NCBI GenBank assembly: GCA_002894305.1
Contig: PGEI01000026.1
Coordinates: forward strand, 1-34,856
DNA length: 34,856 bases
Direction: 5' to 3'
Source: Comamonadaceae bacterium CD01
GTDB taxonomy: Bacteria > Pseudomonadota > Gammaproteobacteria > Burkholderiales > Burkholderiaceae_C
Positions 6,435 through 14,495 of this stretch are shown here, one piece after another. Position 1 is the first letter of the stretch. Every line of letters starts with the position of its first letter. A program made the position numbers and the translations under genes. The notes under the pieces are model-generated. The model was not told the DNA's origin, did no database searches, and saw only the letters and a program-made list of their open reading frames with translations.

Positions 6435-9020
6435 ATGGCCACGCTGCGCGCCCTGTTGCTCACCTTCTCCTGGCAAGACATGCGCCAGCACCGGTGGCGC
6501 ACGCTGGTCGCGGTGCTGGCGATTGCTCTGGGCGTGGCGCTGGCGCTGGCGGTGCAACTGATCAACGCCTCGGCCATGGCCGAGTTCGACCGCGCGGCCC
6601 GCGCCCTTGGCGGCCGCGCAGACCTGCAGCTGCGCGCGCGCCAGGGCGCTCTGCCCGAGCAGCTTTATGCCGACGTTGCGCGGCTGGCCCAGGTGCAGCG
6701 CGCCAGCCCCGTGCTGGAACTGCAGGCGCAGCTGCAGCATGGCGGCGCCAGCGTGACGCTGCGCGTGCTGGGGGTGGACGCGCTGCAGCTGGCCACGCTG
6801 GCGCCCGATCTGATGCCCCGGCCCTGGCCGCAGTCGCCGCGCCTGGCCATGCTGGCGCCGGCCACGCTGTTTCTGAACCCAGCGGCGCTGGCCGCACTGC
6901 AATGGCGTGGCGACACGCCGGCGCAGGCGCTGCTGCAGGCCGGCTCGCAACGCCACGGCGTGCAGGTGGCCGGCACCGTCGCCGCGGCGGGTGCGCCGCT
7001 GGCGGTGATGGACATCGGCGCCGCGCAAGACCTGTTCGGGCGCGGCGGCTGGCTCTCGCGCATCGACCTGCAGCTGCGCCCCGGCGTGACACGCGAGCCG
7101 CTGGAGGCGGCCTTGCTCGCCCTGCCCGGCTGGCCCGCCAACGCGCTGCTGGTCACGCCGGCCGAGCATTCCGGCGCGCTGCAGCGGCTCACTCGCGCCT
7201 ATCGCGTCAACCTGGCCGCGCTGTCGCTGGTCGCGCTGTTCACCGGCGCATTTCTCGTGTATTCGGTGCTGGCGCTGGGCGTGGCCCGGCGCCAGCCGCA
7301 GCTGGCGCTGCTGGCGGTACTGGGCGCCACGCCCGGCCAGCGCCTGGCGCTGGTATTGCTCGAAGCGCTGGCGCTGGGCCTGGTGGGCAGCCTGCTGGGC
7401 CTGCTGCTGGGCACGGCCCTGGCTGCGGGCGCGCTGCACTGGCTGGGCGCAGACCTGGGCGCGGGCTACTTTGCCGGCGTGGCGCCGGCGCTGCACTGGA
7501 GCCTGCCCGCGCTGCTGGTCTACGGCCTGCTGGGGCTGCTGGCCGCGCTGGTTGGCGGCTGGTGGCCGGCACGCGCGGCCAGCGCGCTGGCGCCGGCGCA
7601 GGCGCTCAAGGGGCTGGACGCGGCCCAGCCACCGCCCCGGCACGCAACCGGCCCATGGCTGGGGCCGGCTCTGTGCGCGGCCGGTGCGCTGCTGGCCTTC
7701 GTCCCGGCCGTGGCCGGCGTACCGCTGGCGGCCTACACCGCCATCGGCCTGCTGCTGGTTGGCGGCATGGCCCTGCTGCCGCTGCTGGTGCAGGCGCTGG
7801 TAGCCGTGGTGCAGCGAGCACAGCGCCGTGCGGGCACGCAACCGCTGCGCCTGCTGGCGCTGGCGCGCGCCGGGCACGCGCGCAATGCCGCGGTCATCGC
7901 GGTCGGCGGTGTGGTCGCCGCACTGGCGCTGGCGGTGGCGCTGATGGTCATGGTGGGGAGTTTTCGTGCCTCGCTGACGCAGTGGCTGGCGCAGATGCTG
8001 CCAGCGCCGCTGTACCTGCAGGCCGGGGGCAGCGACGGCGCGCCGGTGTTCGGCGACGACTTCGTCGCCGCGCTGCGCGGCCTGCCCGAGTTCGCGCAGG
8101 TGCAGGGCCGGCGCAGCCTTCAGCTGCAGATCGACGCCCGGCTTCCAGCGCTGGCCTTACTGGCGCGCCCGCTGGACACCGACGTGCAGCGCACGCTGCC
8201 ACTGCAAGGCGATCCGTCGCCGGTTCCGCCCGGATGCATTGGCGTGTATGCCAGCGAAGCGGCTGCCGCGCTCTACCAGATCCAGCCAGGCCAACACTGG
8301 CCGGCACTGGCCGCGGCCTGGGCGCAGCAGCCCGGTACGCCGTCGCCATGTTTTTTCATCGCCGGCATCTGGCGCGACTACGCGCGCCAAAGCGGCGCCG
8401 TCGTGCTGGACAGCGCCGACCTGCAGCGCGTCAGCGGCGAGCGCGGCGCTAGCGAGCTGGCGCTGTGGCCGGCCCCCGGCATCAGCGAAATCCAGGCGCA
8501 GAACGCCATCGAAGGGCTGGCCCTGCGCATGCCGGACATGGCTCAACTGGCGGCGCTGCGCCTCACCTCGGCGCAGGCGCTGCGCAGCCGCTCGCTGGCC
8601 ATCTTCGACCGAAGTTTTGCGATCACCCACTGGCTGCAGGCAGTTGCCATCGGCATCGGCCTATTCGGCGTGGCCAGCAGCATGGCGGCGCAGGTGCTGG
8701 CGCGGCGCAAGGAGTTCGGCATGCTGGCCCACCTGGGCTTCACGCGCGGGCAGATCCTGGCGCTGGTGGCCGGCGAGGGCCTGGTGTGGAGCCTGGTGGG
8801 CGCGCTGGCCGGCATGCTGCTTGGCCTGGCGGTCTCGCTGGTGCTGGTGTACGGCGTCAATCCCCAGAGCTTTCACTGGAGCATGGATCTGGCCGTCCCA
8901 TGGACACGCCTGTCGCTACTGGTGCTGGCCACCGTGGCCGCGGCGGCGCTGACCAGCCTCGTCGCAGGACGGGCGGCCGCCGGTGCCGATGCGGTGCAGG
9001 CCGTGCGCCAGGACTGGTAA
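6435..9020 (+). CDS. FtsX-domain ABC transporter permease
   Basis: Membrane subunit of 861 residues. A first helix lies near residues 20-45, followed by a periplasmic domain to about 250. A first FtsX helix bundle spans about 257-385, with further helices to about 510. A second periplasmic part reaches about 730, and a second FtsX bundle lies at about 731-855. This double layout is that of AttF/AttG- or LolC-like permeases fused or duplicated in one chain. The partner ATPase is probably the LolD-like protein at 3568-4257. The next gene, an exported lipocalin-like protein, starts nine bases after the stop. No ribosome site is visible before ATG 6435; the nearby CACAAT could be the -10 of a near-leaderless transcript, but this is weak. 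Confidence 0.88.
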   Translation: MATLRALLLTFSWQDMRQHRWRTLVAVLAIALGVALALAVQLINASAMAEFDRAARALGGRADLQLRARQGALPEQLYADVARLAQVQRASPVLELQAQLQHGGASVTLRVLGVDALQLATLAPDLMPRPWPQSPRLAMLAPATLFLNPAALAALQWRGDTPAQALLQAGSQRHGVQVAGTVAAAGAPLAVMDIGAAQDLFGRGGWLSRIDLQLRPGVTREPLEAALLALPGWPANALLVTPAEHSGALQRLTRAYRVNLAALSLVALFTGAFLVYSVLALGVARRQPQLALLAVLGATPGQRLALVLLEALALGLVGSLLGLLLGTALAAGALHWLGADLGAGYFAGVAPALHWSLPALLVYGLLGLLAALVGGWWPARAASALAPAQALKGLDAAQPPPRHATGPWLGPALCAAGALLAFVPAVAGVPLAAYTAIGLLLVGGMALLPLLVQALVAVVQRAQRRAGTQPLRLLALARAGHARNAAVIAVGGVVAALALAVALMVMVGSFRASLTQWLAQMLPAPLYLQAGGSDGAPVFGDDFVAALRGLPEFAQVQGRRSLQLQIDARLPALALLARPLDTDVQRTLPLQGDPSPVPPGCIGVYASEAAAALYQIQPGQHWPALAAAWAQQPGTPSPCFFIAGIWRDYARQSGAVVLDSADLQRVSGERGASELALWPAPGISEIQAQNAIEGLALRMPDMAQLAALRLTSAQALRSRSLAIFDRSFAITHWLQAVAIGIGLFGVASSMAAQVLARRKEFGMLAHLGFTRGQILALVAGEGLVWSLVGALAGMLLGLAVSLVLVYGVNPQSFHWSMDLAVPWTRLSLLVLATVAAAALTSLVAGRAAAGADAVQAVRQDW

Positions 9021-9029
9021 AAGGCAGTG

Positions 9030-10157
9030 ATGAGCGGATCACATCCATTGACGCGCCGCCAATGGCTGGGCATGGCGCTTGCCGGCAGCGGTCTGGCCGG
9101 CGCTGCGGTCGCCGCCGAACCGGATGCACCGGCGCTTGCACCGCGCACGCTGGTCTTTCCCCGCGACCACGGCAGCCACCCCGAGCTGCGCACCGAGTGG
9201 TGGTACCTCACCGGACAGGCCCATGCGGGCGGGCGGCTGTGGGGCTTTCAAATCACTTTTTTCCGCTCACGCGTGGACGCCACGCAGTCGCTGCGCTCGG
9301 CGTTTGCGGCCCGCCAGCTTCTTTTTGCCCATGCGGCGCTGACCGACGTGCAGGGTCAGCGTCTGCTGCACGACCAGCGCATCGCGCGTGCCGGTTTAGG
9401 CCTTGCAGAGGCTGCGCTGCAGGACACGCGCGTACACCTGCACGGCTGGTCGCTGGTGCGCGAAACCACCACACAGCCGGGCGCCAGCCGCTACCGAATC
9501 ACCGCGCAGGCCGCCGGCTTTGGACTGCAGCTGACCTGCGCCAGCACCCAACCCGTGCTGCTGCAGGGCGACGCCGGCCTGTCGCGCAAGGGGCCGCAGG
9601 CCGCGCAGGCAAGCTTTTATTACAGCCAGCCGCAGCTGGTGGTGACCGGCCACATCACCGCCGGCGGGCAGCGCATGGCGCTTGAGCCAGGTGCGCGCAA
9701 CCGCGCCTGGCTGGATCATGAGTGGAGCGAGGCGCTGATGCACCCCGACGCGGTGGGATGGGACTGGATTGGCATGAACCTCGACGACGGCAGCGCGCTG
9801 ACCGCCTTCCAGCTGCGCCGCGCCGACGGCAGCGCGCTGTGGGCCGGCGGCTCGTGGCGGCGCGCCGGCCAACGCCAGCCCGAGGTCTTTGCGCACGACG
9901 CGGTGCGCTTCACCCCGCAGGCATGGGCGCGCGCAGCGACAAGCGCAGAGCGCTACCCGGCACGCTGGCGCGTGCAGACGCCCGCCGGCAGCTTTGGCGT
10001 TCAGGCTCTGGTGCAGGATCAGGAGGTCGACAGCCGCGCATCGACCGGCGCGCTGTACTGGGAGGGATTGTCGGATCTGCTGGACGCCCAGGGCCACCCC
10101 GTGGGCCGAGGCTATCTGGAGATGACGGGATACGCGAACACGCTGCGGTTGAGCTGA
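9030..10157 (+). CDS. Tat-exported lipocalin-like protein (AttH/CrtC family)
   Basis: Predicted exported protein of 375 residues. The N-terminus has a twin-arginine signal (LTRRQWLG then a hydrophobic stretch ending AAVAAEP). After it comes RTEWWYLTG, the hallmark of the AttH/carotenoid 1,2-hydratase-like fold (two lipocalin-like barrels), and later HEWSEALMH and GWDWIGMNLDDG, also typical. ATG at 9030 fits the AAAGG at 9020-9024 better than the GTG at 9027. It follows the FtsX permease by nine bases; ATPase + FtsX permease + AttH protein is a recurring set (AttEFGH in Agrobacterium). It probably handles a lipid or hydrophobic ligand in the periplasm. Carotenoid hydratase activity is not implied, since no carotenoid genes are present. 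Confidence 0.85.
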   Translation: MSGSHPLTRRQWLGMALAGSGLAGAAVAAEPDAPALAPRTLVFPRDHGSHPELRTEWWYLTGQAHAGGRLWGFQITFFRSRVDATQSLRSAFAARQLLFAHAALTDVQGQRLLHDQRIARAGLGLAEAALQDTRVHLHGWSLVRETTTQPGASRYRITAQAAGFGLQLTCASTQPVLLQGDAGLSRKGPQAAQASFYYSQPQLVVTGHITAGGQRMALEPGARNRAWLDHEWSEALMHPDAVGWDWIGMNLDDGSALTAFQLRRADGSALWAGGSWRRAGQRQPEVFAHDAVRFTPQAWARAATSAERYPARWRVQTPAGSFGVQALVQDQEVDSRASTGALYWEGLSDLLDAQGHPVGRGYLEMTGYANTLRLS

Positions 10158-10208
10158 CTCCGAGCATGAAACCAGCAAGCCGCCGGCAAACGTGTTTTCA
10201 ACCAGCTA

Positions 10209-10309
10209 ATTCCATTTCTATATCGATCGAGTACGCGAAGGTGAAGCGCAGACTGTGCTGAGCACGACAAGCGAAGCCGACAAAGTAACGGTTGATATGG
10301 AAATGGAAT
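10209..10309. repeat. dispersed MITE-like repeat, copy A (complete)
   Basis: A 101-bp unit in the gap between two convergent genes. Its ends, ATTCCATTTCTATATC (10209-10224) and GATATGGAAATGGAAT (10294-10309), are inverted repeats matching at 15 of 16 positions. The interior has a short dyad GTGCT-G-AGCAC. Its first 79 bases recur at 34732-34811 with four substitutions and one one-base gap by my alignment. It has no convincing ORF. Terminal inverted repeats without a gene suggest a non-autonomous mobile element, or a REP-like repeat. A clear target duplication is not visible. Apart from this unit the 205-base gap (10158-10362) shows nothing. Confidence 0.75.
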
Positions 10310-10362
10310 AAGGCGACGCTGTATAAGCCTGCACGCCGCGCGCGAGACTCGTTCAACGTTGC

Positions 10363-11208
10363 CTACCGCTTTTCCGCCAGAAAACCCAGCGTCCGCTCCA
10401 TCGCGTCCTTTGTGACGGATGCGTCGTATACATAGCCTTGCGATGTCACGCCGGACTTGTCCCAGGCATGCGTGGCATCGGGGTAGACATGCCATTGCAC
10501 GGGCTTGCCAGCCGTCTTCATCTCTTCCAGTAGCGGAAAACACGGGGCCGACGGCGCCTCGTCGTCGCGCCCAGCCATCAACAGCAGCAAGGGCCGATCC
10601 AGATCCTGCAACACGAAGTGCTTGCCCTTGAAGCCGCAACTGCCATAGTTGGCCACCGTGGCGGCGAACCGGCGTTCGGAGCCTGCCAGGCTGGCGCTTT
10701 GGGGCGATGCCAGCAGCGCCGAGATGAACGCGCCCCAGCTGTAGCCCACCTGGTAGATGCGCGTCTGGTCTACAAAAGGCTTGGCCGCGAGCAAATTCAG
10801 GGCGGCGTAGGCATCGGCGATACCACCTGAGCCGCTGGGCCGCCGGGCCGAACAGTTGTCAAAGCCACGCGGGCCATAACTGTCGATCACCAGCACGACG
10901 TGACCGGCCGCCAGCAATTCCCGAGCATGCTCTTTCATGTGGGCACCGGGTGTTCCCTTGAGGCCGCCACAGGTGTGCATTAGCACCGTTGCCGGAAACG
11001 GCCCGTCGCCCGAGGGCTTGAAGACTGTGTTCGCGATGTCGGTAAAGGCGCCGATCGACTCCTTGACCTCATCGTTGAATGCAACAGGCCTCCAGTCGTG
11101 GGGCGGAGCGATCTGGGACTGCAGATCCTGGGCTGCAGCGCCCCAGGCAGTGAACGCCAGAAACGCTACAAGAACTGCACCTACGCGAATTTTTTTCTGT
11201 ATCGGCAT
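10363..11208 (-). CDS. exported dienelactone-hydrolase-like alpha/beta hydrolase
   Basis: A 281-residue serine hydrolase with an N-terminal signal peptide (hydrophobic residues 9-22, likely cut after AWGAAA), so probably periplasmic. Nucleophile elbow VGYSWGAF with Ser157; acid Asp215 or Asp216 in MAGRDDEAPS; His247 in DATHAWDK. HTCGG near residue 78 is the usual loop in this family. GGAGG-like bases before ATG 11208 support the start, so the longer open frame running into livM is not real. The gene begins 35 bases after livM and looks like the last gene of the liv operon; it may process an ester or lactone related to the transported substrate. The substrate is unknown. Confidence 0.88.
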   Translation of the reverse strand: MPIQKKIRVGAVLVAFLAFTAWGAAAQDLQSQIAPPHDWRPVAFNDEVKESIGAFTDIANTVFKPSGDGPFPATVLMHTCGGLKGTPGAHMKEHARELLAAGHVVLVIDSYGPRGFDNCSARRPSGSGGIADAYAALNLLAAKPFVDQTRIYQVGYSWGAFISALLASPQSASLAGSERRFAATVANYGSCGFKGKHFVLQDLDRPLLLLMAGRDDEAPSAPCFPLLEEMKTAGKPVQWHVYPDATHAWDKSGVTSQGYVYDASVTKDAMERTLGFLAEKR

Positions 11209-11243
11209 CGCAAACCTCCCCAGAATCTGTCTTGTCGGGATGC

Positions 11244-12251
11244 TCAACGATCCGCGCCCGGGCTCTGGCCCGCGCCGCGCCGCTGCAGCCAGGCGATCAG
11301 CTCGCCCATCACGCCGCGGCGAAACGCCAGCACGCAGACGACGAAGATCAGGCCGGTGACGATGGTGACCGACTCGCCCAGCGTGGTAAACCATTCGACC
11401 GAGGTGAGCCTGGCGAGGAAGTGGCCCAGCTCGCCGATCTTGTTCTCCAGCAGCACGACGATGGCTGCGCCCGCCAGCGGCCCGCTGAGCGTGCCCATGC
11501 CGCCCACCAGCGTCATCAAGACGACGTTGCCCGATGCGCTCCAGTGCACGTCCGACAGCGTGGCAAACCCCAGCACCTCGGTCTTGAGCGCGCCGGCCAG
11601 GCCGGCAATCGCTGCCGACAGCACAAAGGCCAGCAGCTTGAAGCGGTTGGTGTCGTAGCCCAGCGAGATGGCGCGCGGCTCGTTCTCCTTGATGCCCTTG
11701 AGCACCTGGCCGAACGGCGAGTGGATGGTGCGCACGATGAGCAAAAAGGCCGCGACGACGATGATCAGCGTGACGTAGTACATCGTGATGTCGCTCGACA
11801 AGTCGATCAGGCCAAACAGCTTGCCGCGCGGCACGCCCTGCAGGCCGTCCTCGCCGCCAGTGAACGGCAGCTGCAGCGCCGCGAAGAACAGCATCTGCGC
11901 CAGCGCCAGCGTGATCATCGTCGCGTAGATGCCCTGGCGGCGGATGGTGAACCAGCCCATCACCAGGCCCAGCAACGCGCCCGACAGCAGGCCAGCGAGC
12001 AGGCCCAGCTCGGGCGTGGCGCCCCAGACCTTGACCACGTGTCCGGTAATGTAGGCCGAGCCGCCGAGAAAGGCCGCGTGGCCGAACGACAGCAGGCCGG
12101 TGTAGCCCAGCAGCAGGTTGAAGGCCGAGGCGAACAGCGCGAAGCACAGCAGCTTCATCACGAACACCGGGTAGGCGCCCACGAAGGGCGCGACGATCAG
12201 GCCCAGCAGCAGCAGGCCGTATCCGATAGGAGCAAATTTCTGAACGTTCAT
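11244..12251 (-). CDS. livM: branched-chain amino acid-type ABC permease LivM
   Basis: Inner-membrane permease of 335 residues in the hydrophobic amino acid uptake (HAAT) family. The LivM core is seen as NLLLGYTGLLSFGHAAFLG early, KGIKENEPRAISLGYD in the cytoplasmic coupling loop, and GGMGTLSGPLAGA toward the end. ATG 12251 is preferred, with AGGGG eight bases upstream; an in-frame GTG at 12260 would overlap that site. It lies 18 bases after livH and 35 before the hydrolase gene on the same strand. In such operons the true substrate is often not a branched-chain amino acid. Confidence 0.93.
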   Translation of the reverse strand: MNVQKFAPIGYGLLLLGLIVAPFVGAYPVFVMKLLCFALFASAFNLLLGYTGLLSFGHAAFLGGSAYITGHVVKVWGATPELGLLAGLLSGALLGLVMGWFTIRRQGIYATMITLALAQMLFFAALQLPFTGGEDGLQGVPRGKLFGLIDLSSDITMYYVTLIIVVAAFLLIVRTIHSPFGQVLKGIKENEPRAISLGYDTNRFKLLAFVLSAAIAGLAGALKTEVLGFATLSDVHWSASGNVVLMTLVGGMGTLSGPLAGAAIVVLLENKIGELGHFLARLTSVEWFTTLGESVTIVTGLIFVVCVLAFRRGVMGELIAWLQRRGAGQSPGADR

Positions 12252-12269
12252 GTGGGTCACCCCTGCGGC

Positions 12270-13154
12270 TTATTTCTCTTTGCCGAACAGGCCGGCGGGG
12301 CGGATGAGCAGGACGATGGCCATGATGACGAACACCACGGTGGACGACGCCTCAGGGTAGAAGACCTTGGTGAAGCCTTCGATCACGCCCAGGCCCAGGC
12401 CGGTGAGGATGGAGCCCATGATGGAGCCCATGCCGCCGATCACGACGACGGCGAACACGACGATGATCAGGTTCTGCCCCATCAGCGGCGTGACCTGGTA
12501 GATGGGCGCGGCCAGCACGCCCGCAAAGGCGGCCAGCGCCGCGCCGAAGGCGAAGGTGAGTGTGATCATGACCGGCACGTTGACGCCGAAGGCCTCGACC
12601 AGGCGCGGGTTCTCGGTGCCGGCGCGCAGGTAGGCGCCCAGCTTGGTCTTCTCGATCACATACCAGGTGGCCAGGCACACGATGATGGAGGCGACGACCA
12701 CCCAGGCGCGGTAGTTGGGCATGATCATGAAGCCCAGGTTGGTTGCGCCTTCGAGCAGTTCGGGCGTGTCGTAGCCCAGGCCGGAGACGCCGTAGATGGA
12801 GCGGAACACGCCCTCGATCACCATGGTCACGCCCAGCGTGAGCAGCAGGCCGTAGAGGTGGTCGAGCTTGTAGATCCAGCGCAGCAGCAGCCGCTCCATC
12901 ACCACGCCGACCACGCCGACCACCAGCGGCGCCGCGATCAGCATGACCCAGTAATTGATCTCCAGGTACTCCATGCCCATCCAGGTGACCAGCGCCCCCA
13001 GCATGAACAGCGCGCCATGCGAGAAGTTGATCACGTTGAGCAGGCCAAAAATGACCGCCAGGCCCAGACTGAGAATGGCGTAGAAGGAGCCATTGACCAG
13101 CCCCAGCAGCAGCTGGCTGAGCAGGGCGGGCATCGAAACACCTAGAAATTCCAT
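12270..13154 (-). CDS. livH: branched-chain amino acid-type ABC permease LivH
   Basis: Inner-membrane permease of 294 residues, partner of LivM. The conserved LLLGLVNGSFYAILSLGLA and INFSHGALFMLGA near the N-terminus and GAYLRAGTENPRLVEAFGVN in the coupling loop identify it. The start at 13154 (MEFLGVSMPALL) matches the usual N-terminus in Burkholderiales homologues as I recall them; an internal ATG at 13133 has an AGGTG upstream and remains possible. It lies 46 bases after the downstream substrate-binding protein gene in the direction of transcription. Confidence 0.93.
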   Translation of the reverse strand: MEFLGVSMPALLSQLLLGLVNGSFYAILSLGLAVIFGLLNVINFSHGALFMLGALVTWMGMEYLEINYWVMLIAAPLVVGVVGVVMERLLLRWIYKLDHLYGLLLTLGVTMVIEGVFRSIYGVSGLGYDTPELLEGATNLGFMIMPNYRAWVVVASIIVCLATWYVIEKTKLGAYLRAGTENPRLVEAFGVNVPVMITLTFAFGAALAAFAGVLAAPIYQVTPLMGQNLIIVVFAVVVIGGMGSIMGSILTGLGLGVIEGFTKVFYPEASSTVVFVIMAIVLLIRPAGLFGKEK

Positions 13155-13200
13155 GGGTCAAACGTACGTGGTGAGGGGAGTCGGTGTCAGCCGCGGCGCA

Positions 13201-14406
13201 TCATTTCCAGAGCGCGCACTTGCTCTCTGCCTTGGAGGTGAACACCTCGTCGCCGGGCAGCTTCTTGACGATCTTGTAGTAATCCCAGGTGCCCGTGGAC
13301 TCCTTGGGCGCCTTGACCTGCACAAGGTACATGTCGTGCACGTAGCGGCCATCGGGGCGGATCTGGCCTTGGGCGAAGAAGTCATCCATCTTCATGCCGC
13401 GCCAGGTTTCCATGACCTTGTCGGCGTCCACGGTTCCCGCAGCCTGCACGGCCTTGAGGTAGTTCATCGTCGCCGAGTAGTCGGCCGCCTGGATCTCGGT
13501 CGGGCGGCGCTTGGTCTTCTCCATGTAGCGGTCGGCGAACTTGCGCGACGCATCGTCCATGTCCCAGTACCAGCTGGTGACGAACTGCATGCCGGCGGTG
13601 TTCTTCAGGCCCAGGCTGTGGATGTCGCTGTAGAACACCAGCAGCGGCGTGACCTTCATCGCCTTGTCGATGCCGAATTCCTTGGCTGCCTTGACCGCGT
13701 TGATCGTGTCGCCGCCAGCGTTGGCCAGCGCCAGCACCTGGGCCTTGGAGTTTTGCGCCTGCAGCAGGAAGGAGGAGAAGTCGGTGGCGCTCAGCGGGTG
13801 GCGCACGGTGCCGACGACCGAGCCGCCGCGCGACTTGACAACGTTGGAGGCGTCGGCCTCCATCGCGTGGCCAAAGGCGTAGTCGGCGGTCAGGAAGAAC
13901 CAGCTCTTGAGGCCGCTGTCGACCATGGCCGCAGCCGCGCCCTTGGACAGCGCCACCGTGTCGTAGGCGTAGTGCACGGTATAGGGCGTGCACTGCTCGT
14001 TGGTCAGTGCAGACGAGGCCGCGCCGTTATTGATCAGCACGCGCTTTTTCTCTTCGGCGATCTTGGCCAGCGCCAGAGCGGTGCCAGAGTTGGTGCCGCT
14101 GAAGATCATCGTCAGGTCTTGCGTGTCGATCCACTCGCGCGCCTTGCTGGCAGCAATGTCGGGCTTGTTCAGGTGGTCCACGGTCAGCAGCTCGATGGGC
14201 TTGCCCAGCACCTTGCCGCCGAAGTCGTCGATGGCCATCTGGATGGCCGTCGCCGCGCCCTTGCCTTCGAGGTCGGCGTACAGGCCCGACAGATCCGAGA
14301 TGTAGCCGATCTTGACCTTGTCCTGCGCCTGCGCGACGGGCGCCATGGCCAGTACGCCCAGCGCACCGAGCACGCCCAGTGCCAGCGCGGTTTTTCTTGT
14401 CTTCAT
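13201..14406 (-). CDS. ABC substrate-binding protein, HAAT family (second of a tandem pair)
   Basis: Periplasmic type-I binding protein of 401 residues, signal peptide cut likely after PVAQA (residue 27). The mature start QDKVKIGYISDLSGLYAD is typical. The mature chain contains exactly two cysteines, one in NEQCTPY and one in the C-terminal SKCALWK, also present in the paralogue, so a disulfide is plausible. It is roughly 70% identical by eye to the upstream-transcribed 14496-15698 protein. GGAGA before ATG 14406 fixes the start; the longer frame to 14472 covers the intercistronic hairpin. The ligand is unknown: LivK-like overall, but this clade is often used for aromatic acids, amides or other organic ligands. 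Confidence 0.92.
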   Translation of the reverse strand: MKTRKTALALGVLGALGVLAMAPVAQAQDKVKIGYISDLSGLYADLEGKGAATAIQMAIDDFGGKVLGKPIELLTVDHLNKPDIAASKAREWIDTQDLTMIFSGTNSGTALALAKIAEEKKRVLINNGAASSALTNEQCTPYTVHYAYDTVALSKGAAAAMVDSGLKSWFFLTADYAFGHAMEADASNVVKSRGGSVVGTVRHPLSATDFSSFLLQAQNSKAQVLALANAGGDTINAVKAAKEFGIDKAMKVTPLLVFYSDIHSLGLKNTAGMQFVTSWYWDMDDASRKFADRYMEKTKRRPTEIQAADYSATMNYLKAVQAAGTVDADKVMETWRGMKMDDFFAQGQIRPDGRYVHDMYLVQVKAPKESTGTWDYYKIVKKLPGDEVFTSKAESKCALWK

Positions 14407-14443
14407 CTGTTGTCTCCGTATCAAAGTTGCAGGAATGCTGCAA

Positions 14444-14479
14444 GCCACCCGACGGTGCCAAGGCACCGCCAAAGGTGGC
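14444..14479 (-). other. intercistronic stem-loop between the paired binding-protein genes
   Basis: Inner stem CGGTGC/GCACCG with a four-base loop, enclosed by GCCACC (14444-14449) and GGTGGC (14474-14479). It has no T tract, so it is not a terminator. Such hairpins after binding-protein genes in ABC operons often protect the upstream message from 3' decay and raise binding-protein yield; that role is inferred here. Confidence 0.55.
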
Positions 14480-14495
14480 CCCAGCGGTCAAAGCG

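Noticed and set aside
6296-8452. A 718-codon frame overlapping the FtsX-type permease on the same strand
   Set aside because: Extremely Ala/Gly/Arg-rich off-frame reading of the permease gene; the permease frame has clear helices and domains.
10112-10639. Minus-strand open frame across repeat copy A
   Set aside because: It fuses the repeat with an off-frame part of the hydrolase gene, has no ribosome site, and nothing like it is kept at copy B beyond the repeat itself.
11232-13145. A 637-codon plus-strand open frame opposite livM and livH
   Set aside because: Antisense shadow of two conserved permeases; composition (Gln, His, Asp, Arg runs) is typical of a mirror frame, not of a protein.
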